Below, piece by piece: positions 1 through 9,004 of a stretch of DNA of 64,000 bases. The DNA is taken from the NCBI GenBank assembly GCA_958295805.1, contig OY282373.1:1645001-1709000 (forward strand), given 5' to 3'. This stretch comes from an uncultured Nitrospirales bacterium (GTDB taxonomy: Bacteria > Nitrospirota > Nitrospiria > Nitrospirales > UBA8639). A model generated the notes under the pieces. The model did not search any database. It saw nothing but the letters and a program-made list of their open reading frames with translations, and had not been told where the DNA came from. Numbering within the stretch: position 1 is the stretch's first letter; the number at the start of each line of letters is the position of its first letter. A program made the position numbers and the translations under genes.

Positions 1-120
1 GAGGGCGTTCAAGTCCCGTTCGCGAAGAAACGTCATGGCCAAAGGGCCAAACGCTTCTTCGCGGCGAAGACTTAACGTGAGGAGATAATTGAGATACGAG
101 CGGGCTTCATCAGGGGTCAT
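1..120 (-). CDS. Unidentified protein, N-terminal 40 codons only
   Basis: Reading leftwards from an ATG at 120, the frame is open to the window edge and begins MTPDEARSYLNYLLTLSLRR. The rest of the gene lies outside the window. The residues look like a helical, soluble protein start, but I do not recognise the family. No clear Shine-Dalgarno sequence precedes the ATG, so the start is uncertain. It is transcribed divergently from mutS2. Confidence 0.45.
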   Translation of the reverse strand, partial: MTPDEARSYLNYLLTLSLRREEAFGPLAMTFLRERDLNAL

Positions 121-666
121 GGGTCTCAACCTGCGTGCATTCTAAGGAAACCGGGTTCGAGAGGACAAGGGACAAACGTCCGGCACGACAGCGTCCACCT
201 CATGTCGGATCACGCGCGTCAGCCAAGCCACGTCGCGCTTGATCGAATCTTGCAGCGAAGGACCTGCTGCGATATGGTAACGAGATGGCACTTCGATCCT
301 TGCAAGAACGTCGGGAGTCGGCTGCTGTCCATGATTCTCACCACGTGCGAGAGAAATTTCGACCAGCCGGACGGATCGAGTAACGGTACCTCGACTCAAT
401 GGCACACGACGCACCCTGCTCTCTGCAATACAAAATATCCACCCCCGTCATTGCCTGCCTAGAGAACGCATGCCGTCGGGGGACACGGCACTACAAGTTG
501 GTCGTTCAGCACGTCGAACCCACCTCGTTTAGGAGAGAAGTACCGGCTGATGATTGGCCGGCCATCACGATCACATTGCGTGCTTCGGCTTCAGTGATCG
601 AGCTTGCGCGGCACGTCGTTCAGCCTATCGCGACCTCGCGAGGAACTCTTTCTGAAACACTGATTC
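121..666. other. Upstream region of mutS2 with no supported gene
   Basis: Open frames of about 90 codons exist on both strands here (for example 142-414 minus and 399-674 plus). None resembles a known family or has a convincing ribosome binding site. The segment probably holds the divergent promoters of mutS2 and the leftward gene. I see no tRNA, terminator or repeat in it. Confidence 0.4.
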
Positions 667-3093
667 ATGCCTGATCCCTCTGCCGTTTCCCGTACCCAAC
701 AATCTCTCGAATGGCCACGCGTGTTGGATGTGTTGGCTTCCTACGCCCATTCTTCATTGGGAGCGAATGCCTGCATGACTCTGTTTTTGGAGGAAACCGT
801 TGAGTCTGCTCGGCTTCGAATGCAGGAAACGACGGAGATGGTTGAGATGCTCAATACGCCAACGCCCTTTCCCACCTTGCAATTTAACGACTTATCCCAT
901 GCTCTCCTGAAGGTGGAAAAGGGAGGAGCGTTGGACCTGAAAGAGTTTCGAGACCTGTCGGTCCTGGTCAAGGCGTCCGGTGCCGTTCAGCGGTGCCTCG
1001 TGGCAAATCAACGGATCGCACGGACACTGTTTTCATTGTATGCGTCCGTGCCCGATCTCTCCGAACTCCAACGGGCCATCGATCAATGCGTCAGTGCAGA
1101 AGGAGACGTTCTTGAACGAGCCTCGCCGGCTCTCTATGAAGCCATTCAGACGGCTCAAAATCTGAAACAACGCATACGTCACCGGTTGGAAGGCATGGTG
1201 GCCTCATCGCGGCATCGAGATCTGCTGCAAGAACCGTACTTCACGCAGCACGAAAACCGATACGTCCTGCCGATTAAGGCAGAACATCGGCACGACCTCC
1301 AAGGGATTGTTCATAGCGTATCGGCCAGCGGGGCGACGGTGTTCATGGAACCGCGGGAACTGATTGACTTGAATAATCGGATCAAAGTCGCCGAGAGTCA
1401 GGTATCCAGTGAAATCAACGGGATTCTTCGAGATCTCACGTGTCACGTCTCGAACCACCTGCAAGACGTAAAAAAACTGCTGAGGACCTTGACGACCTTG
1501 GACTGCATCGGCGCCAAGGCGCGCCTGAGCGTCTTCATGAAGGGCACGTCCGTTCAGCTCAATGAACGTGGACACATTCGTCTCTGGAAGGCGCGCCATC
1601 CGTTGCTCCTGACAACCAAAAAAGACGTGGTTCCTAACGACGTCACCTTTGAAAAGGAGTACAACGTGTTGGTCATTTCCGGTCCCAATACCGGAGGAAA
1701 AACCGTGACGATGAAATTATTGGGGCTCTTCAGTTTAATGGTGCGATGCGGTCTCCTTCCTCCCTGCGGAGACGGGTCGGAAATGGCATTTTTTAGAGAA
1801 ACGTTTGCGGACGTTGGCGACATGCAGGACTTGACCAAAGATCTGTCAAGTTTTTCCGCCCACGTCATCAGAATCGTCGGTCTGCTCAAACGCATTCAAG
1901 CCCGCCCGATCAGCGCGACCACGCATGTCTTCGTTCTCTTGGACGAAGTCATTGGTTCAACCGATCCGGCCGAAGGGGCGGCGCTTGCAGAAGCACTCCT
2001 CCGTCGATTTGTGGAACTCAACGTCAAAATCGTCGTCACCACTCACTATAATTCCCTGAAAGTTCTGGCGCTTTCCACCCCAGGTTTTCTCAATGCAAGC
2101 CTTGAATGCGACGCCAAAACTTTTACGCCGACCTATCGACTCATTTCCGGGCTTCCGGGCGGATCCTCTGCGTTTGATATTGCCGCTCAGCTTGGAATGG
2201 ATCCATCTATTCTGGATCGTGCCCTGAGCTTGATTGCTCACGACGATCGTCGGCTCGAGCATCTCTTTGCCGACCTTCAACGCACGCAGCGGACGTTACA
2301 CGAAGAACTCCAACAAGCCCTGAAGCAGCGCGAGATCGCCGATCAAGACTCGAAGCAGGCCCGCGAAATTCTCGAACGCATGCGCTCCGTAGAACGAGAA
2401 GAACTCAAACAAATGAAAAAACAATTTCGTGAATGTCTCCGTACGGCACGTTTCGACGTGCGGCAGATCGTCGAGTCATTACGGCAAGAACGCAGATGGG
2501 AGACGGCGCAAGAGGCTCAACGTCGTTTACAGAACGTTGAGGCATCCGTCGTGCAACAAACTGAGAGACAGAGGGAGACCGTTCCCGTCGAGTCACTCGA
2601 AGAAGGCGACGTCGTCGAAATTGTCAACATGGAAACTCTTGGACGATTGCTTGAAAGGCCGCAAGGCAAGAAACGGGTGCGCGTGCAAGTCGGCTCCGCG
2701 GAAATATCGGTTCAGAGTGAGTTGCTCGTTGGACGAACAAAAGGGGAGGGGACACAAGGTTCCCCCGTGAGCCCGAAGTCAACCACGGCGTCCAAGACAA
2801 GCCGGCCGGTTGAAGCAACCCGGCAAGTGCCGTCGGCGGAAACAGAACGCGATTTGACCACCATTGATCTACGGGGGCATCTCACGGACGGAGCACTCGA
2901 ACGGTTGGCTGCCAAATTGGATCAAGCCGTGCTGCACGACGTCGGACCCATCCGCATTATTCATGGGCATGGAACGGGAAAATTGAAGATTGCAATCAGG
3001 CGCTATCTCGCTCAATCTCCTTATGTCGCATCGTTTCGACCGGGAACCCGAGCGGAAGGCGGTGACGGCGTGACGGTCGTGGACTTGAAGTAG
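667..3093 (+). CDS. mutS2: Endonuclease MutS2 (MutS-related ATPase with Smr domain)
   Basis: MutS2 proteins are ATPases linked to suppression of recombination and, in some bacteria, to rescue of collided ribosomes. The 808-residue product has the usual length. It shows the Walker A motif GPNTGGKT at about residues 339-346 and a Walker B region (VFVLLDE) at about 421-427. A charged coiled-coil stretch follows at roughly 520-640. A C-terminal Smr nuclease domain begins near 731 with IDLRGH and contains HGHGTGKLK. There is no N-terminal mismatch-recognition domain, which separates it from MutS. The ATG at 667 follows a long leader without a strong Shine-Dalgarno. Its 3' end overlaps the convergent queG frame by 73 bases. 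Confidence 0.95.
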   Translation: MPDPSAVSRTQQSLEWPRVLDVLASYAHSSLGANACMTLFLEETVESARLRMQETTEMVEMLNTPTPFPTLQFNDLSHALLKVEKGGALDLKEFRDLSVLVKASGAVQRCLVANQRIARTLFSLYASVPDLSELQRAIDQCVSAEGDVLERASPALYEAIQTAQNLKQRIRHRLEGMVASSRHRDLLQEPYFTQHENRYVLPIKAEHRHDLQGIVHSVSASGATVFMEPRELIDLNNRIKVAESQVSSEINGILRDLTCHVSNHLQDVKKLLRTLTTLDCIGAKARLSVFMKGTSVQLNERGHIRLWKARHPLLLTTKKDVVPNDVTFEKEYNVLVISGPNTGGKTVTMKLLGLFSLMVRCGLLPPCGDGSEMAFFRETFADVGDMQDLTKDLSSFSAHVIRIVGLLKRIQARPISATTHVFVLLDEVIGSTDPAEGAALAEALLRRFVELNVKIVVTTHYNSLKVLALSTPGFLNASLECDAKTFTPTYRLISGLPGGSSAFDIAAQLGMDPSILDRALSLIAHDDRRLEHLFADLQRTQRTLHEELQQALKQREIADQDSKQAREILERMRSVEREELKQMKKQFRECLRTARFDVRQIVESLRQERRWETAQEAQRRLQNVEASVVQQTERQRETVPVESLEEGDVVEIVNMETLGRLLERPQGKKRVRVQVGSAEISVQSELLVGRTKGEGTQGSPVSPKSTTASKTSRPVEATRQVPSAETERDLTTIDLRGHLTDGALERLAAKLDQAVLHDVGPIRIIHGHGTGKLKIAIRRYLAQSPYVASFRPGTRAEGGDGVTVVDLK

Positions 3094-4073
3094 CACGGCG
3101 ATGAGGCGTCGGCGTTCGTCAACGCGATGGCGACGTTTCGTTGAAATCCTGAAAACTTCGCCCGTCGAATCGGAGAACCTTCAAAAGATCGCAAAAATTC
3201 TTTTTCGGTGAATTGAGCGAGGTGATGCAAATTCGGGCTTTTCGTGACGCTGGTCGGCGAAAACGCAGGTTCATCCGTCGTGGGCGCAAACGCATTATAC
3301 GGACACACGTCCAAACAATCATCGCAACCAAAGATGTGATTCCCCATTCGGCTCCGTATCTCTTGCGGAATGGTCTCACGGTCTTCACGATATTCGATAG
3401 TCAGATACGAGAGACATTGCGTGGCATCGACGACGTACGGTTCGACGATGGCGCCGGTAGGACACGCTTGCAGACACAAGGTACAAGTTCCACAAAGATC
3501 GGTCCCCGGTTCATCGGCCTCCAACTCCAACGTCGTTAAAATTTCTCCCAGAAGCAGCCACGATCCGAACGTCGGGGACACGAGATTCGAATGCTTCCCG
3601 ATCCAACCTAAACCAGCCTGCTGCCCCCAGAATTTTTCCATCACGGGGCCGGTATCCACGTACCGGCGCGTCCGGCAGTCCGGGGCAAAGTCCTTCAGCG
3701 CCCGTTCCAGTTGCTTCAGCTTTTTTTGAAACACTCGGTGATAATCTTTGCCCCAAGCGTACCTGGCAATCCGTCCGTTTCCTTGCCGCTCATCGGCTGA
3801 AACCGCAGTCCAGTAATTCATACCAAGAGAAATGATCGAGCGGCAGTCAGGCAAGACGGCCAAAGGGTCTGCGCGTCGTTCAGGACAACGGCCCATCCAC
3901 TCCATCGTGCCGTGGTACCCTTGGGCCAACCAATGCCGTAACCGATCAAGCAGGTCGGTGCAGGAATCAACGGAGGGCGCATGGTGTGACGCAGGCGGAA
4001 CGCGGGCAATGCCAACCGCGTGAAAGCCATGTTCTCGTGCGGCTTGTTTGATGAACGTTTCGGCGGGCAACAC
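3021..4073 (-). CDS. queG: Epoxyqueuosine reductase QueG
   Basis: QueG reduces epoxyqueuosine to queuosine in tRNA, the last step of queuosine synthesis, using a cobalamin cofactor and two [4Fe-4S] clusters. The 350-residue protein has the two ferredoxin-like Cys clusters, CGTCTLCLQACP near residues 192-203 and CDDCLDVCP near 247-255. It also has the conserved GWIGKHSN segment. Translation starts at GTG 4073 (next codon TTG), and no good Shine-Dalgarno is visible. The last ~25 residues are encoded antisense to the end of mutS2 and look low in conservation, so the HEAT-like tail of longer QueG proteins seems shortened or replaced. Confidence 0.93.
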   Translation of the reverse strand: MLPAETFIKQAAREHGFHAVGIARVPPASHHAPSVDSCTDLLDRLRHWLAQGYHGTMEWMGRCPERRADPLAVLPDCRSIISLGMNYWTAVSADERQGNGRIARYAWGKDYHRVFQKKLKQLERALKDFAPDCRTRRYVDTGPVMEKFWGQQAGLGWIGKHSNLVSPTFGSWLLLGEILTTLELEADEPGTDLCGTCTLCLQACPTGAIVEPYVVDATQCLSYLTIEYREDRETIPQEIRSRMGNHIFGCDDCLDVCPYNAFAPTTDEPAFSPTSVTKSPNLHHLAQFTEKEFLRSFEGSPIRRAKFSGFQRNVAIALTNADASSPCYFKSTTVTPSPPSARVPGRNDAT

Positions 4074-4123
4074 AAATCAAAGAAAGGGGGTCGATGCGTG
4101 AAGAACGTGCTGAATCAACGTTC

Positions 4124-4516
4124 CTAATCTTTGTAGACTTTTCTTGGCTGTTCCGTAAACGTCTCACTCTCTCCACACGTAAACATCACGCTGAACCGGG
4201 CGGAACAATTATCGGTTCCACAAGGACCGCAGGCGCCGACGATTTTGGTTTTCCAATCGGTTTGGTCTTTATCGATTTCACAGGTCGTCTTTCCACCTTT
4301 GGAGACGTCAACCCATGGGACGTCAAATCCCGGAAAATTAGCGACTTGGCACCCTGAAGGGATCGGCACTTCACACGTGCGGCCTTCCTCTCCTTTGACC
4401 ATGCCCAAATTGCAAATGGATTCAGTACGCGGTTGCGCAGAAACCTCACCGCTACTCATGAAGAACGGTGTACCGGCAATGAGGGTCATGGCTACGATTA
4501 CGGCTTGTGGTTTCAC
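4124..4516 (-). CDS. Exported cysteine-rich small protein of unknown function
   Basis: I chose the GTG at 4516 because AAAGGA lies just upstream; an earlier TTG at 4543 is less likely. The 131-residue product begins with Lys, then a hydrophobic stretch and a plausible signal-peptidase site near EVSAQ, so it is probably periplasmic or secreted. The mature part has eight cysteines, including GACGPCGTDNC, suggesting disulphide bonds. I do not recognise a named family. It lies between queG and the groEL terminator and is read leftwards. Confidence 0.7.
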   Translation of the reverse strand: MKPQAVIVAMTLIAGTPFFMSSGEVSAQPRTESICNLGMVKGEEGRTCEVPIPSGCQVANFPGFDVPWVDVSKGGKTTCEIDKDQTDWKTKIVGACGPCGTDNCSARFSVMFTCGESETFTEQPRKVYKD

Positions 4517-4644
4517 GCTATGTTCCTTTCGATTATCAATCAACCGCGACGAACGACATGCCCGTCACTCTAACACAGAATTTTCAACGGGGCTAGTGTT
4601 TCTGAACCTCTATCCAGACAATGCCACACCGACACAAAGGGTTC

Positions 4645-4679
4645 AAAAACACGAAGGCCCGAGAACATGTTCTCGGGCC
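4645..4679 (-). terminator. Rho-independent terminator of groES-groEL
   Basis: A perfect 24-base palindrome at 4656-4679 (arms GGCCCGAGAACA / TGTTCTCGGGCC) lies about 40 bases past the groEL stop. Read leftwards, the stem is followed by a run of five T at 4645-4649. This is the expected form of an intrinsic terminator for the minus-strand chaperonin transcript. Confidence 0.8.
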
Positions 4680-4715
4680 CTCAAAGCGACGCGACTGCCG
4701 GGGAAGGGGAGTCGA

Positions 4716-6365
4716 TTACATCATTCCGCCCATTCCACCCATTCCCCCCATGTGATCGTGCCCGTGTCCACCACCCATCGGTTCCCTCTTTTCTTCCGGC
4801 AAGTCCGTGACGGTGACCTCGGTTGTCAGCATCAACCCGGCGACGCTCGCGGCATTTTGGAGAGCGCAGCGCGTGACTTTGGTGGGATCGATGACGCCGA
4901 CTTCAACCATATCGACGTATTTGTCGGTAGCGGCGTTGTACCCGTCGCTTGATTTGGCGTTGCGCACTTTATCCACGACGATCGATCCTTCAACCCCGGC
5001 ATTTTCCGCAATCAACCGGATCGGCTCCTCGGCTGCCCGTCGAACGATGTTCACGCCGAATTGTTGGTCGCCCTCTAACGTCATTTTTTCCAGGGCCGGC
5101 ACCGCGCGGAGAAGGGCAACGCCTCCGCCAGGCACGATCCCTTCCTCAACCGCGGCTTTCGTCGCGTGCAGGGCGTCTTCCACGCGGGCTTTCTTTTCCT
5201 TCATTTCGGTTTCGGTCGCCGCCCCGACGTTGATGACCGCCACGCCACCCACGATTTTCGCCAAACGTTCTTGCAGCTTTTCACGGTCGTAATCCGACGT
5301 GGTTTCCTCAATTTGCGCTTTAATTTGTTTGACGCGGCCTTCAATCTTTTTGGTATCACCGGCCCCTTCCACGATCGTGGTGTTGTCTTTGTCAATGGTG
5401 ACCCGCTTGGCGCGCCCAAGATCGGTGAGTTTCACGTTCTCCAGCTTCAAGCCAACCTCTTCAGAAATGACTTGGCCGCCGGTGAGAATGGCAATGTCTT
5501 CCAACATGGCCTTTCGACGATCCCCGAACCCTGGAGCTTTCACCGCTGAAATGTTCAAGGTGCCGCGGAGTTTATTCACGACCAACGTCGCCAACGCTTC
5601 ACCTTCCACGTCTTCGGCAATCATGACTAAGGGCTTGCCCATCTTGGCCACTTGCTCAAGGAGAGGGAGCAGGTCTTTCATGGCGCTGATTTTCTTTTCA
5701 TGGATCAGGAGAAATGGATCTTCGAGGGAAGATTCCATCCGTTCGGCGTTGGTGACGAAATAGGGAGAAATGTATCCACGATCAAACTGCATGCCTTCGA
5801 CCACGTCCAGAGAGGTGCTCATGGATTTCGCTTCTTCAACGGTAATGACGCCGTCTTTGCCGACTTTATCCATGGCTTCGGCAATCAACTCACCAATAGC
5901 CACATCGTTGTTAGCGGAAATTGAGCCGATTTGACCGATTTCCTTTTTGGATTGACAGGGTTTACTCAGCTTTTTCAACTCTTCCGTGGCCGACTCAACG
6001 GCTTTGTCAATTCCGCGTTTTAATTCCATCGGATTAGCCCCGGCGCTGAGGTGTTTCACGCCTTCACGAAAAATGGCTTGGGCCAACACCGTTGCGGTGG
6101 TGGTGCCGTCACCGGCAACGTCACTGGTTTTACTGGCTACTTCACGGACCAATTGAGCCCCCATGTTTTGATAAGGATCCTTCAATTCGATTTCTTTAGC
6201 CACGGTCACACCGTCTTTGGTGATCGTAGGGGCACCGAATTTCTTGTCTAAAATGGCGTTTCGACCTTTGGGTCCCAAGGTGGCCTTGACGGCATTGGCC
6301 AATTGGTTCACCCCCTGGAGAATCGCACTTCGGGCTTGATCACTATACAATAGCTGCTTCGGCAT
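4716..6365 (-). CDS. groL: Chaperonin GroEL (60 kDa)
   Basis: GroEL forms the cytoplasmic double-ring folding chamber that works with GroES and ATP. The 549-residue sequence is full length. It has the ATP-binding GDGTTT at 85-90 and the typical Gly/Met-rich C-terminal tail ending [10 protein letters not shown], here with extra histidines (GGHGHDHM). The ATG at 6365 is preceded by TGGAGG, a strong ribosome binding site. It follows groES with a 63-base gap, so the two form one operon. Confidence 0.98.
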   Translation of the reverse strand: MPKQLLYSDQARSAILQGVNQLANAVKATLGPKGRNAILDKKFGAPTITKDGVTVAKEIELKDPYQNMGAQLVREVASKTSDVAGDGTTTATVLAQAIFREGVKHLSAGANPMELKRGIDKAVESATEELKKLSKPCQSKKEIGQIGSISANNDVAIGELIAEAMDKVGKDGVITVEEAKSMSTSLDVVEGMQFDRGYISPYFVTNAERMESSLEDPFLLIHEKKISAMKDLLPLLEQVAKMGKPLVMIAEDVEGEALATLVVNKLRGTLNISAVKAPGFGDRRKAMLEDIAILTGGQVISEEVGLKLENVKLTDLGRAKRVTIDKDNTTIVEGAGDTKKIEGRVKQIKAQIEETTSDYDREKLQERLAKIVGGVAVINVGAATETEMKEKKARVEDALHATKAAVEEGIVPGGGVALLRAVPALEKMTLEGDQQFGVNIVRRAAEEPIRLIAENAGVEGSIVVDKVRNAKSSDGYNAATDKYVDMVEVGVIDPTKVTRCALQNAASVAGLMLTTEVTVTDLPEEKREPMGGGHGHDHMGGMGGMGGMM

Positions 6366-6428
6366 AATGTTCCTCCATCAATGTTAAGTATTACTTGAAA
6401 TTCCGGTCGGCTTGATTGGCAAGGACGG

Positions 6429-6743
6429 TCACGAATCAACGAAGATTCCCAAAATATCTTCTTCTTTCAGAATCAAACAATCTTCATTTTCGATTTTAAT
6501 TTTAGTGCCGGAATACTTGTCAAACAGCACTTGATCGCCCACTTTCAAAGTCTTCACGTCTTTTCCGACGCCTTCAACCGTCCCACGTTGCGGTTTTTCT
6601 CGTGCGGAATCAGGCACGTAAATGCCGCCGGCCGTGCGTTCAAGTTCTTCCGTATAGGTCACGAAAATCCGATCGCCGAGGGGTAAAAACCCTTTGGTAG
6701 CGGTTCCTTTGGTTTCTTCTTTTTCCTTCGTTTGCGTGGCCAT
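6429..6743 (-). CDS. groS: Co-chaperonin GroES (10 kDa)
   Basis: GroES caps the GroEL ring. The ATG at 6743 is preceded by AAAGGAGG at good spacing, giving a 104-residue protein; the frame is open further upstream, but that part is not GroES-like. Family landmarks are PLGDRIFV near the start, the mobile-loop region TAGGIYVPDSAREKPQRG, and the C-terminal EEDILGI. The first ~15 residues (MATQTKEKEETKGTA) are a charged extension compared with standard GroES. Confidence 0.96.
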   Translation of the reverse strand: MATQTKEKEETKGTATKGFLPLGDRIFVTYTEELERTAGGIYVPDSAREKPQRGTVEGVGKDVKTLKVGDQVLFDKYSGTKIKIENEDCLILKEEDILGIFVDS

Positions 6744-6844
6744 ATGACAGTTTCCTCCTTTGGTTAATGGTATCTGGTCTCTTCGTGAAGTGATAATGAG
6801 GTCGTTGGCAATTTGAGGGATAGAAGCATCCCTGGTTGGATCAA

Positions 6845-6872
6845 CAGATAATGCTTCTTTACCTGAAGTCAA
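6845..6872 (-). promoter_or_regulatory. Possible groES promoter
   Basis: Read leftwards, TTGACT (6872-6867), a 16-base spacer and TATCTG (6850-6845) lie about 100 bases upstream of the groES ATG. This resembles a housekeeping promoter. The neighbouring CCTTGAC also resembles a sigma-32 -35 element, but I see no clear CCCCAT-type -10 and no CIRCE element. Assignment is tentative. Confidence 0.3.
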
Positions 6873-6941
6873 GGCCCGACGACCAAAAAATGTAAAAATC
6901 CGCAAGGTTGGCGTGCGTGGGTGGGGGAACGCTCGTCGGAC

Positions 6942-7976
6942 TTAACTCCGTAATTCATCGAAATCCTTGATTTCGGCTTTCATAAAGTCTCGCAACCTGT
7001 TGATAATGCGAGTCTCCAGTTGTCTGGATCGTTCTTTTGAAACGGAATACTTACGGCCCAGTTCTTCAAGAGTCAGCGGCGTTTCAGAAAGCAGCCGGTT
7101 GCGAAGAATATCCTCATCCCGTTCATTCAGGGTCTTGGCAAATTCCCCGAGTTTCTTTCGAAAGAGTCGCCGCAGCTCATCCTGGGCAAGGGCCTCATCA
7201 ATTTTTGGCACTTGGCTGGGGAGCAAATCAAGAAACGTTCCTTCTCCTTGGGCGCCCCCAACGGGTTGATCGAGGGATAATTCCCAACCACTCAACCGCT
7301 GATCCATTTCCACCACGTCCCGTTCTCGGACCTGAAGACGGTCGGCAAGGAGTTTGGCGTCAGGGACAAACCCGAGACATTCAAGTTTAGCTTTTTCCTT
7401 TTTCAAGTTATAAAAAAGTTTTCGTTGCTCTTGCGTCGTGGCGATCTTTACGAGGCGGTGGGACTGCAAGAGATATCGGAGGATATACGCCCTGACCCAC
7501 CAAGCGGCATACGCATAGAAGCGGACGTTCCGGGACACGTCGAATTTTCTAATGGCCTGCATCAGGCCGACGTTGCCTTCCTGAATCAGGTCCATTTGAT
7601 CGACGCCGGTATGAGCATATTCCGAAGCAATGGCGACGGCCACGCGCAGATTCGCTAAGATAAGCTTGACGGCCGCGTCTCGATTCCCTTGCACGTGATA
7701 TTCCTGAAAGAGTTGTAATTCTTCCGCTTTGGACAAAAACGGATACCGGCGCACTTCAGCCAGATAGCGGGATAGCGCAGTGGTGGGAACCAGGTCCGTG
7801 GGTTGAGCTTGACTCGAAGGCGAATCAACGGACGAGGGGGTTACGGGTGCCGCAAACGCTTGAGAAGGGGCGTCTTCCTGATTGGCCTCAATGGAAAAAT
7901 CAGCCTCAATGGGTGGAAAAATATCCTCGTCGTCGAGTTCAGAATAGTCTTGCTGTTGAGGCGTCTGGTTTTCCAT
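6942..7976 (-). CDS. rpoH: Heat-shock sigma factor RpoH (sigma-32 type)
   Basis: This sigma-70 family factor directs RNA polymerase to heat-shock promoters. The ATG at 7976 has GGAGA upstream and gives 344 residues. Region 2 includes DLIQEGNVGLMQAIRKFD and a FYAYAAWWVRAYI segment. Next to it is QRKLFYNLK at about 184-192, which matches the RpoH box that distinguishes sigma-32 from other group factors. Region 4 ends with the helix-turn-helix EELGRKYSVSKERSRQLE. The first ~65 residues are an acidic, Gln/Pro-rich extension not usual for RpoH. It lies directly upstream of groES-groEL on the same strand, so the regulator sits beside a classic target. Confidence 0.9.
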   Translation of the reverse strand: MENQTPQQQDYSELDDEDIFPPIEADFSIEANQEDAPSQAFAAPVTPSSVDSPSSQAQPTDLVPTTALSRYLAEVRRYPFLSKAEELQLFQEYHVQGNRDAAVKLILANLRVAVAIASEYAHTGVDQMDLIQEGNVGLMQAIRKFDVSRNVRFYAYAAWWVRAYILRYLLQSHRLVKIATTQEQRKLFYNLKKEKAKLECLGFVPDAKLLADRLQVRERDVVEMDQRLSGWELSLDQPVGGAQGEGTFLDLLPSQVPKIDEALAQDELRRLFRKKLGEFAKTLNERDEDILRNRLLSETPLTLEELGRKYSVSKERSRQLETRIINRLRDFMKAEIKDFDELRS

Positions 7977-8300
7977 CTGAGAGTATCTCCGCCGAAGACA
8001 ATTTCTTCGTTCCAAAATTATAAACGCTCTCCAAGGGAATCACAAAAGAACCCCCGGACGCCGTCGCGCAGTGAATGACCCTTGGTGGTTTTGAAATCGA
8101 AATGATATAGTCGGCTCGCCTTATTGGTCTCACCCAAGACGTTTTCAGATACGATCCGAAAGATGCCAGATACACTGAGCGCCGTCTTCGAGGTCTCGAC
8201 TTCCCCGCCAATCTTGCCCGAACGATTGATATCCGCACTGCGCATAGGGTCAGGGGGTTCACGTTGATGGAAGATGCCTCCCCAGAGGCGTTATTGACAT
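7977..8300. other. Intergenic region upstream of rpoH
   Basis: About 320 bases separate rpoH from the rightward pseudogene. No open frame here looks real. The rpoH promoter should lie in this stretch, but I could not pick out convincing -35/-10 boxes. No tRNA or terminator-like hairpin is evident. Confidence 0.35.
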
Positions 8301-8795
8301 TTGAATCTGCTGAATAAAAGGCGATTGACTCATGCCGCGGTGTTGCTGTTTGTCGAGTCCGGTCTGCCGGGACCGGAGTTCACCGTTACCGATGGATTTG
8401 TAACGACTGTTTGGCGGAAGGTCGTACTCGCAGGAGAGGTAGCAAAGCAGCCGAAATCACGGACCAGGCATGGACGAGGTGGGGGACAAGCTGGGATGCA
8501 AGCTTGTTCGCAAGATGGGGTGCAAGACGGGGGGCAAGTTGAGTTGGAAGCCAGAGACGTGGCCATGCTGCGAGCGTGCGCGGAAAAGGCTGCGACGAGG
8601 AAGGAGTTGCAAGCGTCTGCAGGCTATTCGGGACGAACGCGTAACTTTGAGCAGCGACTTAAACGGCTTTTGCGGGAAAACTGGCTGGAAATGACCGTGC
8701 CCGATAAACCGAGAAGTCGATGGCAGAAGTATCGGCTAACGGAGAAAGGGCAGACTGTCGTGGCAATCTTGAGGCCGGGGAGGGTGGAAAAATGA
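8301..8795 (+). pseudogene. C-terminal remnant of an AlbA_2/Schlafen-type DNA-binding regulator
   Basis: The 164-residue frame resembles only the end of COG2865-type putative transcriptional regulators. Near its start, GLPGPEFTVTDGFVTTVWR matches the segment that follows the ATPase-like core in that family. A Gly/Gln-rich linker comes next, then a winged-helix-like part ending PRSRWQKYRLTEKG. The N-terminal AlbA_2 domain and the core are missing, and no ribosome binding site precedes the first ATG. I read it as a truncated gene left by a deletion. Such genes are common in accessory DNA. Confidence 0.6.
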
Positions 8796-9004
8796 GCACG
8801 ATTGTCTTGATGCCGGCCCAAAAGCCGCACCCCTGCTTGGAGTCCGTCCGTACGCGCGCACACTTCCTGAAGCGACGCAGCAACAAACACGTGTGCAGGG
8901 GTGATTGACAAGCTGATGACTCAATGGCGGGTGTACGAGGGCGAAGGGAATCAAGCACCGTCGGCGCATCAGGCATGGGAAGACCGAGTCAACCGGCCTC
9001 GTCC

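Noticed and set aside
142-414. Minus-strand 90-codon frame upstream of the first partial gene
   Set aside because: No family resemblance and no ribosome binding site; it could be real but I cannot support it.
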